Below, in pieces: positions 35,049 through 44,136 of a DNA stretch of 64,000 nt. The first letter of the stretch is position 1. The number at the start of each line of letters is the position of its first letter. The DNA is taken from positions 186,001 through 250,000 of the forward strand of contig NZ_RBID01000014.1 of NCBI RefSeq assembly GCF_003633895.1, given 5' to 3'. This DNA comes from Vogesella indigofera (GTDB taxonomy: Bacteria; Pseudomonadota; Gammaproteobacteria; Burkholderiales; Chromobacteriaceae). A program made the translations under genes and the position numbers. The notes under the pieces were generated by a model. That model was given only the letters and a program-made list of their open reading frames with translations. It was not told the DNA's origin and made no database searches.

Positions 35049-36170
35049 ATGTATAAGGTTGTCATCAGCGGCACCGGCCTGTTTACCCCGCCCCACGCCG
35101 TCAGCAACGAGGCCCTGGTGGTGGCCTTCAACCAGTACGTCGCCGACTTCAACGCCGCCCACGCGGCGCAGATCGCCGGCGGCGAGATCGCGGCGCTGAC
35201 CGAATCCAGCGCCGAATTCATCGAGAAGGCCTCCGGCATCAAGCAGCGCTACCTGATGGACGCCGCCGGCGTGCTCGACAGCCGGCGCATGGCGCCATCG
35301 CTGCCGGAGCGCGACAACGACGCGCTGTCGGTGCAGGCGGAGATGGCGGTGGCGGCCGCGCGCGAGGCACTGGCACGCGCCGGGCGCACGGCGGCCGACA
35401 TCGACATGGTGATCGTGGCCTGCTCCAATATGCCGCGGCCGTACCCGGCGCTGTCGATCGAGGTGCAGCAGGCACTGGGCATCAGCGGCTACGCCTTCGA
35501 CATGAACGTCGCCTGCTCCTCGGCCACCTTCGGCATCCAGACCGCGGTGGGCGCCATTGCCAGCGGCCAGGCGCGCGCGGTGCTGATGGTGAACCCGGAG
35601 ATCTGCTCGGCGCACCTCAACTTCCGCGACCGTGACAGTCATTTCATCTTCGGCGACGCCTGCACCGCGGTGCTGCTGGAGCGCGCCGAGCTGGCCACGG
35701 CGGCACAGCGCTTCGAGGTGGTGGACTGCAAGCTGGCGACGCTGTTCTCCAACAATATCCGCAACAACTTCGGCTTCCTCAATCGTTGTGACGAGCGCGG
35801 CATCGGCGCACTGGACAAGCTGTTTGTGCAGCAGGGGCGCAAGGTATTCAAAGAGGTGTGTCCGATGGTGGGCGAACACATCGTCGCGCATCTGGACAGC
35901 CAGGCCATCCAGCCTGGCGACGTGAAGCGCTTCTGGTTGCACCAGGCCAACCTGAGCATGAACCAGCTGATTGCGCGCCGCGTGCTGGGGCGCGACGCCG
36001 CTGCCGACGAGGCGCCGGTGATCCTGGATCGCTACGCCAATACCAGCTCCGCCGGCTCGGTGATCGCGCTGCACCTGCATCATGAAGACATGGCCGCCGG
36101 CGACCTTGGCGTACTGTCGTCGTTCGGTGCCGGTTACTCGGTGGGTAGCGTGATCCTGCGCAAATGCTGA
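35049..36170 (+). CDS. Beta-ketoacyl-ACP synthase III (FabH-like)
   Basis: Thiolase-fold enzyme that condenses an acyl-CoA or acyl-ACP with malonyl-ACP. The 373-residue protein has the catalytic Cys in NVACSSATFG (about residue 157), His in WLHQANLSMNQ (about 299) and Asn in YANTSSAGSV (about 330). It is longer than canonical FabH (about 320), with an insertion near the N-terminus (VAFNQYVADFNAAHAAQ). That points to a FabH paralogue rather than the main initiator. The ATG at 35049 is chosen for its standard VVISGTGLFTPP start. It stands alone between isc and the dpp region. Confidence 0.85.
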   Translation: MYKVVISGTGLFTPPHAVSNEALVVAFNQYVADFNAAHAAQIAGGEIAALTESSAEFIEKASGIKQRYLMDAAGVLDSRRMAPSLPERDNDALSVQAEMAVAAAREALARAGRTAADIDMVIVACSNMPRPYPALSIEVQQALGISGYAFDMNVACSSATFGIQTAVGAIASGQARAVLMVNPEICSAHLNFRDRDSHFIFGDACTAVLLERAELATAAQRFEVVDCKLATLFSNNIRNNFGFLNRCDERGIGALDKLFVQQGRKVFKEVCPMVGEHIVAHLDSQAIQPGDVKRFWLHQANLSMNQLIARRVLGRDAAADEAPVILDRYANTSSAGSVIALHLHHEDMAAGDLGVLSSFGAGYSVGSVILRKC

Positions 36171-36192
36171 GTGGCAAAATTTAAGTGTCACT

Positions 36193-36222
36193 AAAATGCC
36201 ACAGTTTATGGTGGCATTTTTT
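36193..36222. terminator. Bidirectional terminator between the fabH-like gene and the lysR gene
   Basis: A 10-bp perfect stem AAAATGCCAC / GTGGCATTTT with an 8-base loop carries T-runs in both directions. The convergent genes end on either side. Confidence 0.88.
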
Positions 36223-36232
36223 GCGGCTTTTT

Positions 36233-37156
36233 TTAGTGGTTGGCGGCATGTTGCCACGGCACCAGCGCCGGGTCCTGAATCACTTTCATGGTGGCAGTAC
36301 GGAAGTCATGCACCAGAGTGGAGCGGCGGCCGGTGCTGGGGTAGGCCAGCACGTAATCGTGGGTCGCCTCGGTCTGGAATGGCTTTACGACAACGCCATG
36401 TTTCTCCCATACCTGGGCGCCGAACGGCTCGACAATGGAGACGCCGAGACCGTGTGCCACCATCGCGTAGCGGGTGTGCGAGGTGTGGGTGCGGATCGGA
36501 AACCTAGGTTTTTCAATGCCTTGCGGGAAGTACTTGTCTTCCTGGCCCTGACTGAGCGGGCGGTTGGGTATCCAGCCGATCACGTTCTCGCCGGCGAGGT
36601 CGGCCGGGGTGATCACGTCCCTGTCGCACAGCCGGTGTCCGGCCGGCAGCGCGCACAGCACCTCCGCCTGCAGGATCGGTTCCACCTCGATACCGGCGAT
36701 CGCGGGGAAGGCGAGGCTGAGTGCGACGTCCACTTTCAGGTCCTGCAGCCGCACCAGTACCTCGGCATTGCCGACCGAGTCGATGTTGACCGGTACGTCC
36801 GGCTGCATTCTGAAAAACTCTTTTAAAATCAACGGCAAAAGCGTGGTGGACAGTACCGGCATGCAGGCGACGCTCAGCGCCTGGGTCTCGTCCTTGCGGA
36901 TGGTTTCGGCGGCCTTGCGCAGGCGTTCGAGGCCGAGGAAATTCTCCTCTACCGCCAGCTGGAAGCGCACCGCCGCGGTGGTCGGCTCCATGCGGCCCTT
37001 GGTGCGGTTGAACAGGCGGAAGCCGAGGTCGGCCTCCAGGTCGGCGATCAGGCGGCTGACCGCCGGCTGGGTGATGTGCATGCGCCGCGCCGCGCCCACC
37101 GTGGTGCCGGTGTCCATTAACGAGCGGAATGCCTCAATTTGGCGAAAACGGATCAT
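36233..37156 (-). CDS. LysR-family transcription regulator
   Basis: The 307-residue protein has an N-terminal LysR helix-turn-helix (FRQIEAFRSLMDTGTTVGAARRMHITQPAVSRLIADLEADLG) and a substrate-binding effector domain. Its general style resembles the OccR/NocR amino-acid group. It is divergent from dppA, so control of peptide uptake is a reasonable inference but unproven. The ATG at 37156 gives the standard MIRFRQIEAF start. Confidence 0.88.
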   Translation of the reverse strand: MIRFRQIEAFRSLMDTGTTVGAARRMHITQPAVSRLIADLEADLGFRLFNRTKGRMEPTTAAVRFQLAVEENFLGLERLRKAAETIRKDETQALSVACMPVLSTTLLPLILKEFFRMQPDVPVNIDSVGNAEVLVRLQDLKVDVALSLAFPAIAGIEVEPILQAEVLCALPAGHRLCDRDVITPADLAGENVIGWIPNRPLSQGQEDKYFPQGIEKPRFPIRTHTSHTRYAMVAHGLGVSIVEPFGAQVWEKHGVVVKPFQTEATHDYVLAYPSTGRRSTLVHDFRTATMKVIQDPALVPWQHAANH

Positions 37157-37538
37157 GCCGCGGCCCTGGAAAAGTGAAAGCAAAATCCTATAACAAAATC
37201 ACATTGATGATGATAATAACTTAGTGGATGTGATAGGTTGGCTGTGAAATACTGCGCCGCAGCCGGCAGACTTTGCCCGGTTCGCAGTTTTTTTACTTGG
37301 GCTGAGGTGTGCTTTTTCTGATGCTCCGTTGCAGCGATCGGTATAAAGTCAACTCAAACATGCTGCTGCCAGCCATTCACGTAGAACGTTATCGGCTTGT
37401 TAGTTGCATGTCGTAATCGGGAAGGGCTTTGCCGCGGTCGTCCATCAGGATGGCAGCGGAAAACGAGCGGCCCGTCAGCCCGGAACATGGAGGCGTATCA
37501 ACGCCGTCATTAAAAACACAATAAGGAATAGAGAAACT
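37157..37538. other. 382-base divergent region, lysR to dppA
   Basis: The lysR-proximal 80 bases are AT-rich and contain dyad-like ATCACATTGATGATGATAAT sequence, where LysR binding would be expected. The rest holds no gene I can support. The dppA ribosome site is AATAAGGAATAG just before the ATG. No clear -35/-10 pair could be assigned. Confidence 0.5.
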
Positions 37539-39131
37539 ATGCGAGTTGCTAAACACCTTTTGCTGGCCGCCGGTCTGACTGCCGCGGCATCCGCCGCCCA
37601 GGCTGCAGGGACCCTGATCTACTGCTCCGAAGCCAGCCCTGAGGGCTTTGATTCCGCACAATACACTGGCGGCTCTACCTTTGACGCTGCCGGTCACGCC
37701 ATGTTCAACCGCCTGATCGAGTTCAAGGCCGGCTCCACCAATATTGAGCCGGGTCTGGCCGAGTCGTGGACTTCGTCGCCGGACGGCCTGACTTACACCT
37801 TCAAGCTGCGCAAGGGCGTCAAGTTCCACACGACCGAATACTTCACCCCGTCCCGCGATTTCAACGCCGATGACGTGGTGTTCAGCTTCATGCGGATGAT
37901 CGACAAGAACCATCCGTTCCGCAAAGCGTACAACGTTGAATTCCCGTACGCCTCCGATACCGGCCTGGACAGCAACATCACCGCCGTCGAGAAGACCGAT
38001 CCGTACACCGTGGTGTTCAAGCTGAAGGCTCCGGATGCCGACCTGCTGGCCAAGATCGCGATGCCGTTCGCGTCGATCCTGTCTGCTGAGTTCGGCGACA
38101 AGCTGATGAAGGAAGGCAAGGCGTCGATGATCAACCAGCAGCCGGTCGGCACTGGTCCGTTCATCCTGAAGCGCTACCAGAAAGACGCGCAGATCCGTTA
38201 TGCGGCCAACAAGCAGTACTGGAAAAAAGGCGACGTCAAGGTCGACAACCTGATTTTTGCGATCACCACCGACCCGTCGGTACGTGCGCAGAAGATGAAG
38301 GCCGGCGAATGCCAGATCATGTCCTATCCTAAGCCACAGGATCTGGCCGGCATGAAGGCTGATCCGTCGCTGAAGATGCTGTCCGCTCCGGGCTTCAACA
38401 TCGGCTACCTCGCCTACAACGTTGAAAAGCCGCAACTGAAGAAGCTGGAAGTGCGTCAGGCACTGGACATGGCCATCAACCGCAAGGCGATCATCGATGC
38501 CGTGTACCAGGGCCAGGGCCAGGAAGCGGCTAACCCGTTCCCGGCGTCCTTGTGGTCGTACAACAAGTCGCTGCGCAACCAGCCGACCGATATCGCCAAG
38601 GCCAAGGCCCTGCTGGCCAAGGCCGGCTACCCGAACGGCTTTGAAATCACCCTGTGGGCGATGCCGGTACAGCGTCCGTACAACCCGAACGCCAAGCTGA
38701 TGGCGGAAATGATCCAGGCCGACTGGGCCAAGATCGGCGTCAAGGCCAAGATCACTTCCTACGAGTGGGGCGAATACCTCAAGCGCATGAAGAACGGCGA
38801 GCATGATGCCGGCCTGATCGGCTGGACCGGCGACTACGCCAGCCCGGACAACTTCCTCGGCGTATTGCTGACTTGCGAAGCCATCGGTGGTTCCAACTAC
38901 GCGCGCTACTGCAGCAAGGCTTTCGACAAGGAAGTGCTGGGCGCCCGCAAGAGCACCGACCTGAAGCAGCGCACCGCCATGTACGCGAAGGCCCAGGAAA
39001 TCTTCAAGAAAGACATGCCATGGTCGACCATCGCCCACTCGGTGGTGAACCAGCCGATGCGCAAGGAAGTGAACGGCTTCAAGATCAGCCCGTTCGGCGA
39101 CTATTCCTTCAAGGGTGTTAGCGTCAAGTAA
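37539..39131 (+). CDS. dppA: DppA periplasmic dipeptide-binding protein
   Basis: DppA binds peptides in the periplasm and hands them to the DppBCDF transporter. The 530-residue precursor has a signal peptide of about 22 residues (LLLAAGLTAAASAAQA). A mature SBP family 5 protein follows (TLIYCSEASPEGFDSAQYTGG, NADDVVFSFMRMID, ADQ-type lobe ends in NGFKISPFGDYSF). Codon use is more biased than in its neighbours (ctg, gtg, aag), consistent with high expression. Confidence 0.94.
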   Translation: MRVAKHLLLAAGLTAAASAAQAAGTLIYCSEASPEGFDSAQYTGGSTFDAAGHAMFNRLIEFKAGSTNIEPGLAESWTSSPDGLTYTFKLRKGVKFHTTEYFTPSRDFNADDVVFSFMRMIDKNHPFRKAYNVEFPYASDTGLDSNITAVEKTDPYTVVFKLKAPDADLLAKIAMPFASILSAEFGDKLMKEGKASMINQQPVGTGPFILKRYQKDAQIRYAANKQYWKKGDVKVDNLIFAITTDPSVRAQKMKAGECQIMSYPKPQDLAGMKADPSLKMLSAPGFNIGYLAYNVEKPQLKKLEVRQALDMAINRKAIIDAVYQGQGQEAANPFPASLWSYNKSLRNQPTDIAKAKALLAKAGYPNGFEITLWAMPVQRPYNPNAKLMAEMIQADWAKIGVKAKITSYEWGEYLKRMKNGEHDAGLIGWTGDYASPDNFLGVLLTCEAIGGSNYARYCSKAFDKEVLGARKSTDLKQRTAMYAKAQEIFKKDMPWSTIAHSVVNQPMRKEVNGFKISPFGDYSFKGVSVK

Positions 39132-39465
39132 GTTCGCGGTATCGCCCGGCGGGTCCGGGTGAATGGCAAGGAGGGCGCCTTTGGCCCCTCCTTGTTCATT
39201 ATCAGGCGAACGGTTTATGCAAAAGGAAAGTCGGGGCGCGGCAGCGGTGGGTTGATGTCTCGTGATTGACCTGCATCAAGGCGGTCACGGCGTGCGATCC
39301 GTAAAGTGCGTCTTGCCGTGGCGGCGATTGCATCTGGTGTAGGTGGGTGGTCAGATGCAGCTACGTCGCCCGGCACCCCTTCCGCTTTCCTTCCTGCTGT
39401 TCCCGTTCCCTGTCTCTTGCAGCAATACGTCACGCCAGTCTTGTGCGTGTACGGGAGACCTTCAC
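39132..39465 (+). promoter_or_regulatory. dppA-dppB intergenic region with attenuator-like hairpin and FNR-like box
   Basis: A 9-bp stem CAAGGAGGG / CCCTCCTTG (39167-39194) followed by ttcatt lies 36 bases after the dppA stop. Such partial terminators commonly raise dppA over dppBCDF. Further on, TTGACCTGCATCAA at 39266-39279 matches an FNR/ANR box (TTGAY-N4-ATCAA), 187 bases before dppB. No gene is evident in the 334 bases. Confidence 0.55.
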
Positions 39466-40494
39466 ATGTTTTTCTTTATCCTGCGTCGTCTTGGCGTACT
39501 GATTCCGACATTTTTCGGCATCACGCTGATTACCTTCAGCCTGATCCGTATGATCCCGGGCGATCCCATCGAAGTGATGATGGGGGAGCGTTCGCTTGAC
39601 CCCGCCCTGCACGCGGCGGCGATGAAGCGTCTGGGTCTGGATCAGCCACTGTATATCCAGTACTTCGACTACATCAGCAACCTGTTCCAGGGCAATCTGG
39701 GCGCCTCGCTGAAAACCCAGCAAAGCGTGTGGAGCGAATTCACCACCCTGTTCCCGGCGACGCTGGAACTGGCGCTGTGCGCACTGGTGTTCGCCACCGT
39801 CTGTGGTCTGCTGGCCGGCGTGGTGGCGGCGATCAAGCGCGGCTCCATCTTCGACCACGGCGTGATGGGCATCTCGCTGACTGGCTTCTCGATGCCGATC
39901 TTCTGGTGGGGCCTGATCCTGATCATGCTGTTCTCGGTACAGCTGGGCTGGACCCCGGTTTCCGGCCGCCTCGATCTTGCCTTTGACGTGCAGCCTCAGA
40001 CCGGCTTCATGCTGATCGACGCCTGGCGCGCCGAAATGGCCGATCCCGAATACAACGCCGGCGCCTTCAAGGATGCGGTGATGCACCTGATCCTGCCTGC
40101 CATCGTGCTGGGCACCATCCCGCTGGCGGTGATCGCGCGGATGACGCGCTCGTCGATGCTGGAAGTGCTGCGCGAAGACTACGTGCGCACCGCTCGCGCC
40201 AAGGGCCTGTCGCCGGCGCGCGTGATCTTCATCCACACCCTGCGCAACGCGCTGATCCCGGTGCTGACCGTGATCGGGCTGCAGGTGGGCACGCTGATGG
40301 GTGGTGCGGTGCTGACCGAGACCATCTTCTCCTGGCCCGGCATCGGCAAGTGGCTGATCGACGCTATTGGCCGTCGCGACTACCCGGTGGTGCAGAACGG
40401 CATCCTGATCGTGGCCACACTGGTGATCGTCACCAACTTCATCGTAGACATCCTGTACGGCATCGCGAACCCGCGCATCCGTCATGCCAAGTAA
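39466..40494 (+). CDS. dppB: DppB dipeptide ABC transporter permease
   Basis: First of two membrane permeases. The 342-residue protein begins FFILRRLGVLIPTFFGITLITFSLIRMIPGDP, the DppB/OppB signature. It has about six membrane helices and the ABC-permease EAA-like loop (EVLREDYVRTARAKGLSPARVIFIHTLRNAL). The ATG at 39466 gives the standard N-terminus. An earlier in-frame start is within the regulatory region. Confidence 0.94.
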   Translation: MFFFILRRLGVLIPTFFGITLITFSLIRMIPGDPIEVMMGERSLDPALHAAAMKRLGLDQPLYIQYFDYISNLFQGNLGASLKTQQSVWSEFTTLFPATLELALCALVFATVCGLLAGVVAAIKRGSIFDHGVMGISLTGFSMPIFWWGLILIMLFSVQLGWTPVSGRLDLAFDVQPQTGFMLIDAWRAEMADPEYNAGAFKDAVMHLILPAIVLGTIPLAVIARMTRSSMLEVLREDYVRTARAKGLSPARVIFIHTLRNALIPVLTVIGLQVGTLMGGAVLTETIFSWPGIGKWLIDAIGRRDYPVVQNGILIVATLVIVTNFIVDILYGIANPRIRHAK

Positions 40495-40504
40495 GAGGCG
40501 AGCA

Positions 40505-41428
40505 ATGACATCCATTTCTACTGCGCCCGCTGCGGCGCCGGTCGAAGAGCTGGCCGCCGGCTATCCTTCGCCGCTCAAGGAGTTCTGGCAGGGCTTCTCC
40601 CACAACAAGGGCGCCGTCGCCGGGCTGGTGTTCATGTCCATCGTCGCCTTCTGTGCGCTGTTTGCGCCGTGGATCGCGCCGTATGACCCGATCGAACAGT
40701 TCCGCGACTACTTCCTGACACCGCCGGCCTGGGCCGCGGGTGGCAGCAGCCAGTTCCTGCTCGGCACCGACGAGCTTGGCCGCGACATCCTGTCGCGCCT
40801 GATCTACGGCGCGCGCCTGTCGCTGCTGATCGGTCTGGTATCGGTGGTGATGGCGCTGATTCCCGGCGTGGTGATGGGCCTGCTGGCCTCCTTCTTCCCC
40901 AAGGCGCTGGGCACCCTGATCATGCGCCTGATGGACGTGATGATGGCCTTGCCGTCGCTGCTGCTGGCGGTGGCGATCATGGCCATCCTCGGGCCGGGCC
41001 TGGTCAACGCGATGATCGCCATTGCCGTGGTGTCGCTGCCGGCCTACGTGCGGCTGACGCGTGCCTCGGCGATGACCGAACTGAACCGTGACTACGTGAC
41101 CGCCTCGCGCGTCGCCGGTGCCGGCCTGTTCCGTCTGATGTTCGTTACCGTGCTGCCCAACTGCATGGCGCCGCTGATCGTGCACGCCACCATGAGCTTC
41201 TCCTCCGCCATCCTGGAAATCGCCGCCCTGGGCTTCCTCGGTCTCGGCGTACAGCCGCCGACACCGGAGTGGGGCACCATGCTGGCCTCGGCGCGTGACT
41301 ACATGGACAGCGCCTGGTGGGTGGTAACCCTGCCGGGTCTGACCATCCTGGTCTCGGTGTTGTCGATCAACCTGATGGGCGACGGCCTGCGCGATGCGCT
41401 GGACCCGAAAATGAAGCGCGCGGCGTAA
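40505..41428 (+). CDS. dppC: DppC dipeptide ABC transporter permease
   Basis: Second permease. The 307-residue protein has an N-terminal cytoplasmic stretch, a first helix (GAVAGLVFMSIVAFCALFAPWIAPYDP) and the LGTDELGRDILSRLIYGARLSL motif of OppC/DppC. The EAA loop is AMTELNRDYVTASRVAGA. The ATG at 40505 follows AAGAGG. Confidence 0.94.
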   Translation: MTSISTAPAAAPVEELAAGYPSPLKEFWQGFSHNKGAVAGLVFMSIVAFCALFAPWIAPYDPIEQFRDYFLTPPAWAAGGSSQFLLGTDELGRDILSRLIYGARLSLLIGLVSVVMALIPGVVMGLLASFFPKALGTLIMRLMDVMMALPSLLLAVAIMAILGPGLVNAMIAIAVVSLPAYVRLTRASAMTELNRDYVTASRVAGAGLFRLMFVTVLPNCMAPLIVHATMSFSSAILEIAALGFLGLGVQPPTPEWGTMLASARDYMDSAWWVVTLPGLTILVSVLSINLMGDGLRDALDPKMKRAA

Positions 41429-41437
41429 GGGAAAATC

Positions 41438-42415
41438 ATGAGTCTGTTGCAAATCAAGAACCTCTCGGTCGAGTTCGGCTCCGAGAAAAACCCGTTCCGC
41501 GCCGTGGAAGGGCTGGACCTGTCGGTCGACCAGGGCGAGATCGTCGGCATCGTCGGCGAATCCGGCTCCGGCAAGTCGGTAACCATGATGGCGATGATGG
41601 GCCTGCTGGAAGGGCAGGGCCGCATCGTGGCCGACGAACTGACCTTCGACGGCAAGAACCTGCTGACCATCAGCGCGCGGGAACGCCGCAAGATCGTGGG
41701 CAAGGACATCGCCATGATCTTTCAGGACCCGATGACCTCGCTCAACCCGAGCTACACCGTCGGCTACCAGATCATGGAAGTGCTGAAGGTGCACCAGGGC
41801 CTGCGCGGCGCCGAGCTGAAGGCGCGCGCACTGGAACTGATGGAACTGGTGGAGATTCCGGCGGCGAAGACCCGTCTCGAAGCCTACCCGCACCAGCTGT
41901 CCGGCGGCATGAGCCAGCGCGTGATGATCGCGGTGGCACTGGCCTGTAACCCCAAGCTGCTGATCGCCGACGAGCCGACCACCGCGCTGGACGTCACCAT
42001 CCAGGCGCAGATCATGGACCTGCTGGTCAACCTGCAAAAAGAACGCAATATGGCACTGCTGATGATCACCCACGATCTGGCGGTGATTGCCGAGGTGGCG
42101 CACCGCGTGGCGGTGATGTACGCCGGCCAGGTAGCCGAGGAAGGCACCGTGCCGCAGCTGTTCCGTCACCCGGTGCATCCGTATACCCAGGCGCTGCTGT
42201 CCTCCATTCCGGAGCACAGCAAGGGCGCACGCCGGCTGGTGACCCTGCCCGGCATCGTGCCCGGCCAGTACGACCGCCCCAGCGGCTGCCTGCTGTCGCC
42301 GCGCTGCCCGTACGTGCAGGAACGCTGCCGCAACGAGCGTCCCGGCATCACCGCGCACGAGCATGGTGCCGTGCGTTGCTTCTACCCGCTATTCGAGAAG
42401 AAGGAGGCCCCATGA
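41438..42415 (+). CDS. dppD: DppD dipeptide ABC transporter ATPase
   Basis: ATPase subunit of the peptide importer. The 325-residue protein has Walker A (GESGSGKS, about residues 39-46), the signature LSGGMSQR, and Walker B ([14 protein letters not shown]). The C-terminal oligopeptide-transporter extension has [14 protein letters not shown], whose cysteines may bind an Fe-S cluster as in related proteins. Confidence 0.95.
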   Translation: MSLLQIKNLSVEFGSEKNPFRAVEGLDLSVDQGEIVGIVGESGSGKSVTMMAMMGLLEGQGRIVADELTFDGKNLLTISARERRKIVGKDIAMIFQDPMTSLNPSYTVGYQIMEVLKVHQGLRGAELKARALELMELVEIPAAKTRLEAYPHQLSGGMSQRVMIAVALACNPKLLIADEPTTALDVTIQAQIMDLLVNLQKERNMALLMITHDLAVIAEVAHRVAVMYAGQVAEEGTVPQLFRHPVHPYTQALLSSIPEHSKGARRLVTLPGIVPGQYDRPSGCLLSPRCPYVQERCRNERPGITAHEHGAVRCFYPLFEKKEAP

Positions 42416-43386
42416 GCCAGACTGTATTGCAGGCTCGCGACCTGACCCGTCACTACGAGGTGTCGCAGGGCTTCATGAAACCGAAGGCCGTGGTCAAGGC
42501 GCTGAATGGCGTGTCGTTTGAACTGCAGGCCGGCAAGACGCTGGCGGTGGTCGGCGAATCCGGCTGCGGCAAGTCCACGCTGGCGCGGCAGCTGACGCTG
42601 ATCGAGGCGCCGACCGCCGGTTCGCTGGTGCTGGACGGTGTCGACATCGCCAGCGCCGACAAGGCCGCGCTGAAGGCACTGCGCAGCAAGGTGCAGATGG
42701 TGTTCCAGAACCCGTACGCCTCGCTCAACCCGCGGCAGAAGGTTGGCGACCAGCTGGGCGAGCCGCTGCTGATCAACACCAAGCTGACGGCGCAGCAGCG
42801 CGAGGACAAGGTCAAGGCGATGATGAAGCGCGTCGGCCTGCGTCCGGAGCACTACTATCGCTACCCGCACATGTTCTCCGGCGGCCAGCGCCAGCGTATC
42901 GCCATCGCCCGTGCCATGATGCTGCAGCCGCAGATCGTGATTGCCGACGAGCCGACCTCGGCACTGGACGTGTCGATCCAGGCGCAGGTGCTGAACCTGT
43001 TCATGGACCTGCAGGAAGAGTTCAACACCGCCTACGTGTTCATCTCGCACAACCTGGCGGTGGTGGAGCATGTCGCCGACGACCTGATGGTGATGTACCT
43101 CGGCCGTGCGGTAGAGGTGGGCAGCAAGGAAGTGATCTACGCCAAGCCGCTGCATCCCTATACCCAGGCGCTGCTGTCGGCGACACCGTCGATCTATCCG
43201 GAAGACCGCAGCATCAAGATCAAGATCCACGGCGAGCTGCCCAGCCCGCTCAACCCGCCAAGCGGCTGCGCCTTCCACAAGCGCTGCCCCTACGCGACCG
43301 ATCTGTGCGGCAAGGAAGTACCGCAATTGCGCAGCCTAGAAGGCCGCGAAGTGGCGTGCCATCATGCGGAAACCATCAACGCCTGA
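42412..43386 (+). CDS. dppF: DppF dipeptide ABC transporter ATPase
   Basis: Second ATPase subunit. The 324-residue protein has Walker A (GESGCGKS), signature FSGGQRQR and Walker B ([13 protein letters not shown]). The C-terminal peptide-transporter extension is [15 protein letters not shown]. The start overlaps the dppD stop (ATGA) behind a strong AAGGAGG site. Confidence 0.95.
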   Translation: MSQTVLQARDLTRHYEVSQGFMKPKAVVKALNGVSFELQAGKTLAVVGESGCGKSTLARQLTLIEAPTAGSLVLDGVDIASADKAALKALRSKVQMVFQNPYASLNPRQKVGDQLGEPLLINTKLTAQQREDKVKAMMKRVGLRPEHYYRYPHMFSGGQRQRIAIARAMMLQPQIVIADEPTSALDVSIQAQVLNLFMDLQEEFNTAYVFISHNLAVVEHVADDLMVMYLGRAVEVGSKEVIYAKPLHPYTQALLSATPSIYPEDRSIKIKIHGELPSPLNPPSGCAFHKRCPYATDLCGKEVPQLRSLEGREVACHHAETINA

Positions 43387-43405
43387 TATTCTGCAATGGA
43401 GTGCC

Positions 43406-43451
43406 GCACCGGCGTGATGCGTTACTGCACCGCGCCGGTGCTTTTATTTTT
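43406..43451 (+). terminator. Terminator of the dpp operon
   Basis: A stem GCACCGGCG / CGCCGGTGC is followed by ttttattttt, 20 bases after the dppF stop. Confidence 0.85.
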
Positions 43452-43534
43452 GCAATGCAGCAAAAATACCTTGTCCACCATCCCTAGCCACGCTACATTC
43501 CGCCATGACAAATAGTCGCAAAGGAAAGCATCAA

Positions 43535-44050
43535 TTGAAGCGCGCCGTCTATGCCGGTAGTTTTGACCCGGTGACCAACGGGCACTTGTGGATGATTCGC
43601 GAGGCCGTGGAACTGTTTGACGAGGTGGTGGTGGCCATCGGCGTCAATCCGGAAAAACATTGCACCTTCAGCGTGGACGAGCGTCTGGACATGCTGCGTG
43701 CGGTGACGCGCGGCTTTTCCAAGCTGCGGGTCGAGGTATTCGAGAACCAGTTCCTGGTCAACTACGCGCAGAGCATTGAAGCCAACTACATCATTCGCGG
43801 CATCCGTACCGCCAGCGACTACGAGTACGAGCGCACCATGCGCTACATCAACTCCGACCTGCACGCCGACATCACTACCATCTTCCTGCTGCCGCCGCGC
43901 GAGTACGCCGAGGTATCCTCCACCATGGTCAAGGGACTGATGGGGCCGCAGGGCTGGGAGCAGATGATCCGCCAGTACGTGCCGGAGCCGGTATACCGCC
44001 GCCTGGTGGCCTATCATGAACGGCAGCAGGCCGCGCTGAACAACGACTAG
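43535..44050 (+). CDS. coaD: CoaD-type phosphopantetheine adenylyltransferase
   Basis: Catalyses the penultimate step of coenzyme A synthesis (4'-phosphopantetheine + ATP). Nucleotidyltransferase motif [10 protein letters not shown], the Arg pair in [14 protein letters not shown] and the SS motif in [12 protein letters not shown] are conserved. The C-terminus is longer than in E. coli CoaD. A TTG at 43535 behind AAAGGAAA yields the family's usual short N-terminus ([10 protein letters not shown]). An ATG ten codons upstream (43505) is also in frame but has no ribosome site. A related nucleotidyltransferase of other specificity cannot be excluded. Confidence 0.8.
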   Translation: MKRAVYAGSFDPVTNGHLWMIREAVELFDEVVVAIGVNPEKHCTFSVDERLDMLRAVTRGFSKLRVEVFENQFLVNYAQSIEANYIIRGIRTASDYEYERTMRYINSDLHADITTIFLLPPREYAEVSSTMVKGLMGPQGWEQMIRQYVPEPVYRRLVAYHERQQAALNND

Positions 44051-44053
44051 CCG

Positions 44054-44073
44054 TGCGGCCAACGTTGGCCGCA
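44054..44073. repeat. Perfect 20-bp palindrome: inverted pair of the iterated word
   Basis: TGCGGCCAACGTTGGCCGCA lies 3 bases after the coaD stop codon and 17 bases before a separate terminator hairpin. Confidence 0.9.
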
Positions 44074-44090
44074 ACGCACCGAAATATTGG

Positions 44091-44120
44091 CGCCGGACAT
44101 GTTCCGGCGTTTGGTTTTTA
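44091..44120 (+). terminator. Terminator after coaD
   Basis: A stem CGCCGGA / TCCGGCG is followed by tttggttttt. It lies between coaD and the methyltransferase gene. Confidence 0.75.
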
Positions 44121-44136
44121 TTGAAAAGGAAGTTGC

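Noticed and set aside
38211-38220. TGCGGCCAAC copy in dppA
   Set aside because: Counted as a word hit, but the flanks (followed by AAG rather than GTT or CTT) do not match the extended consensus. It is probably chance within Ala-Ala-Asn codons.
39215-39433. 72-codon minus-strand open frame between dppA and dppB
   Set aside because: No ribosome site and no family resemblance. The region is better explained as regulatory.
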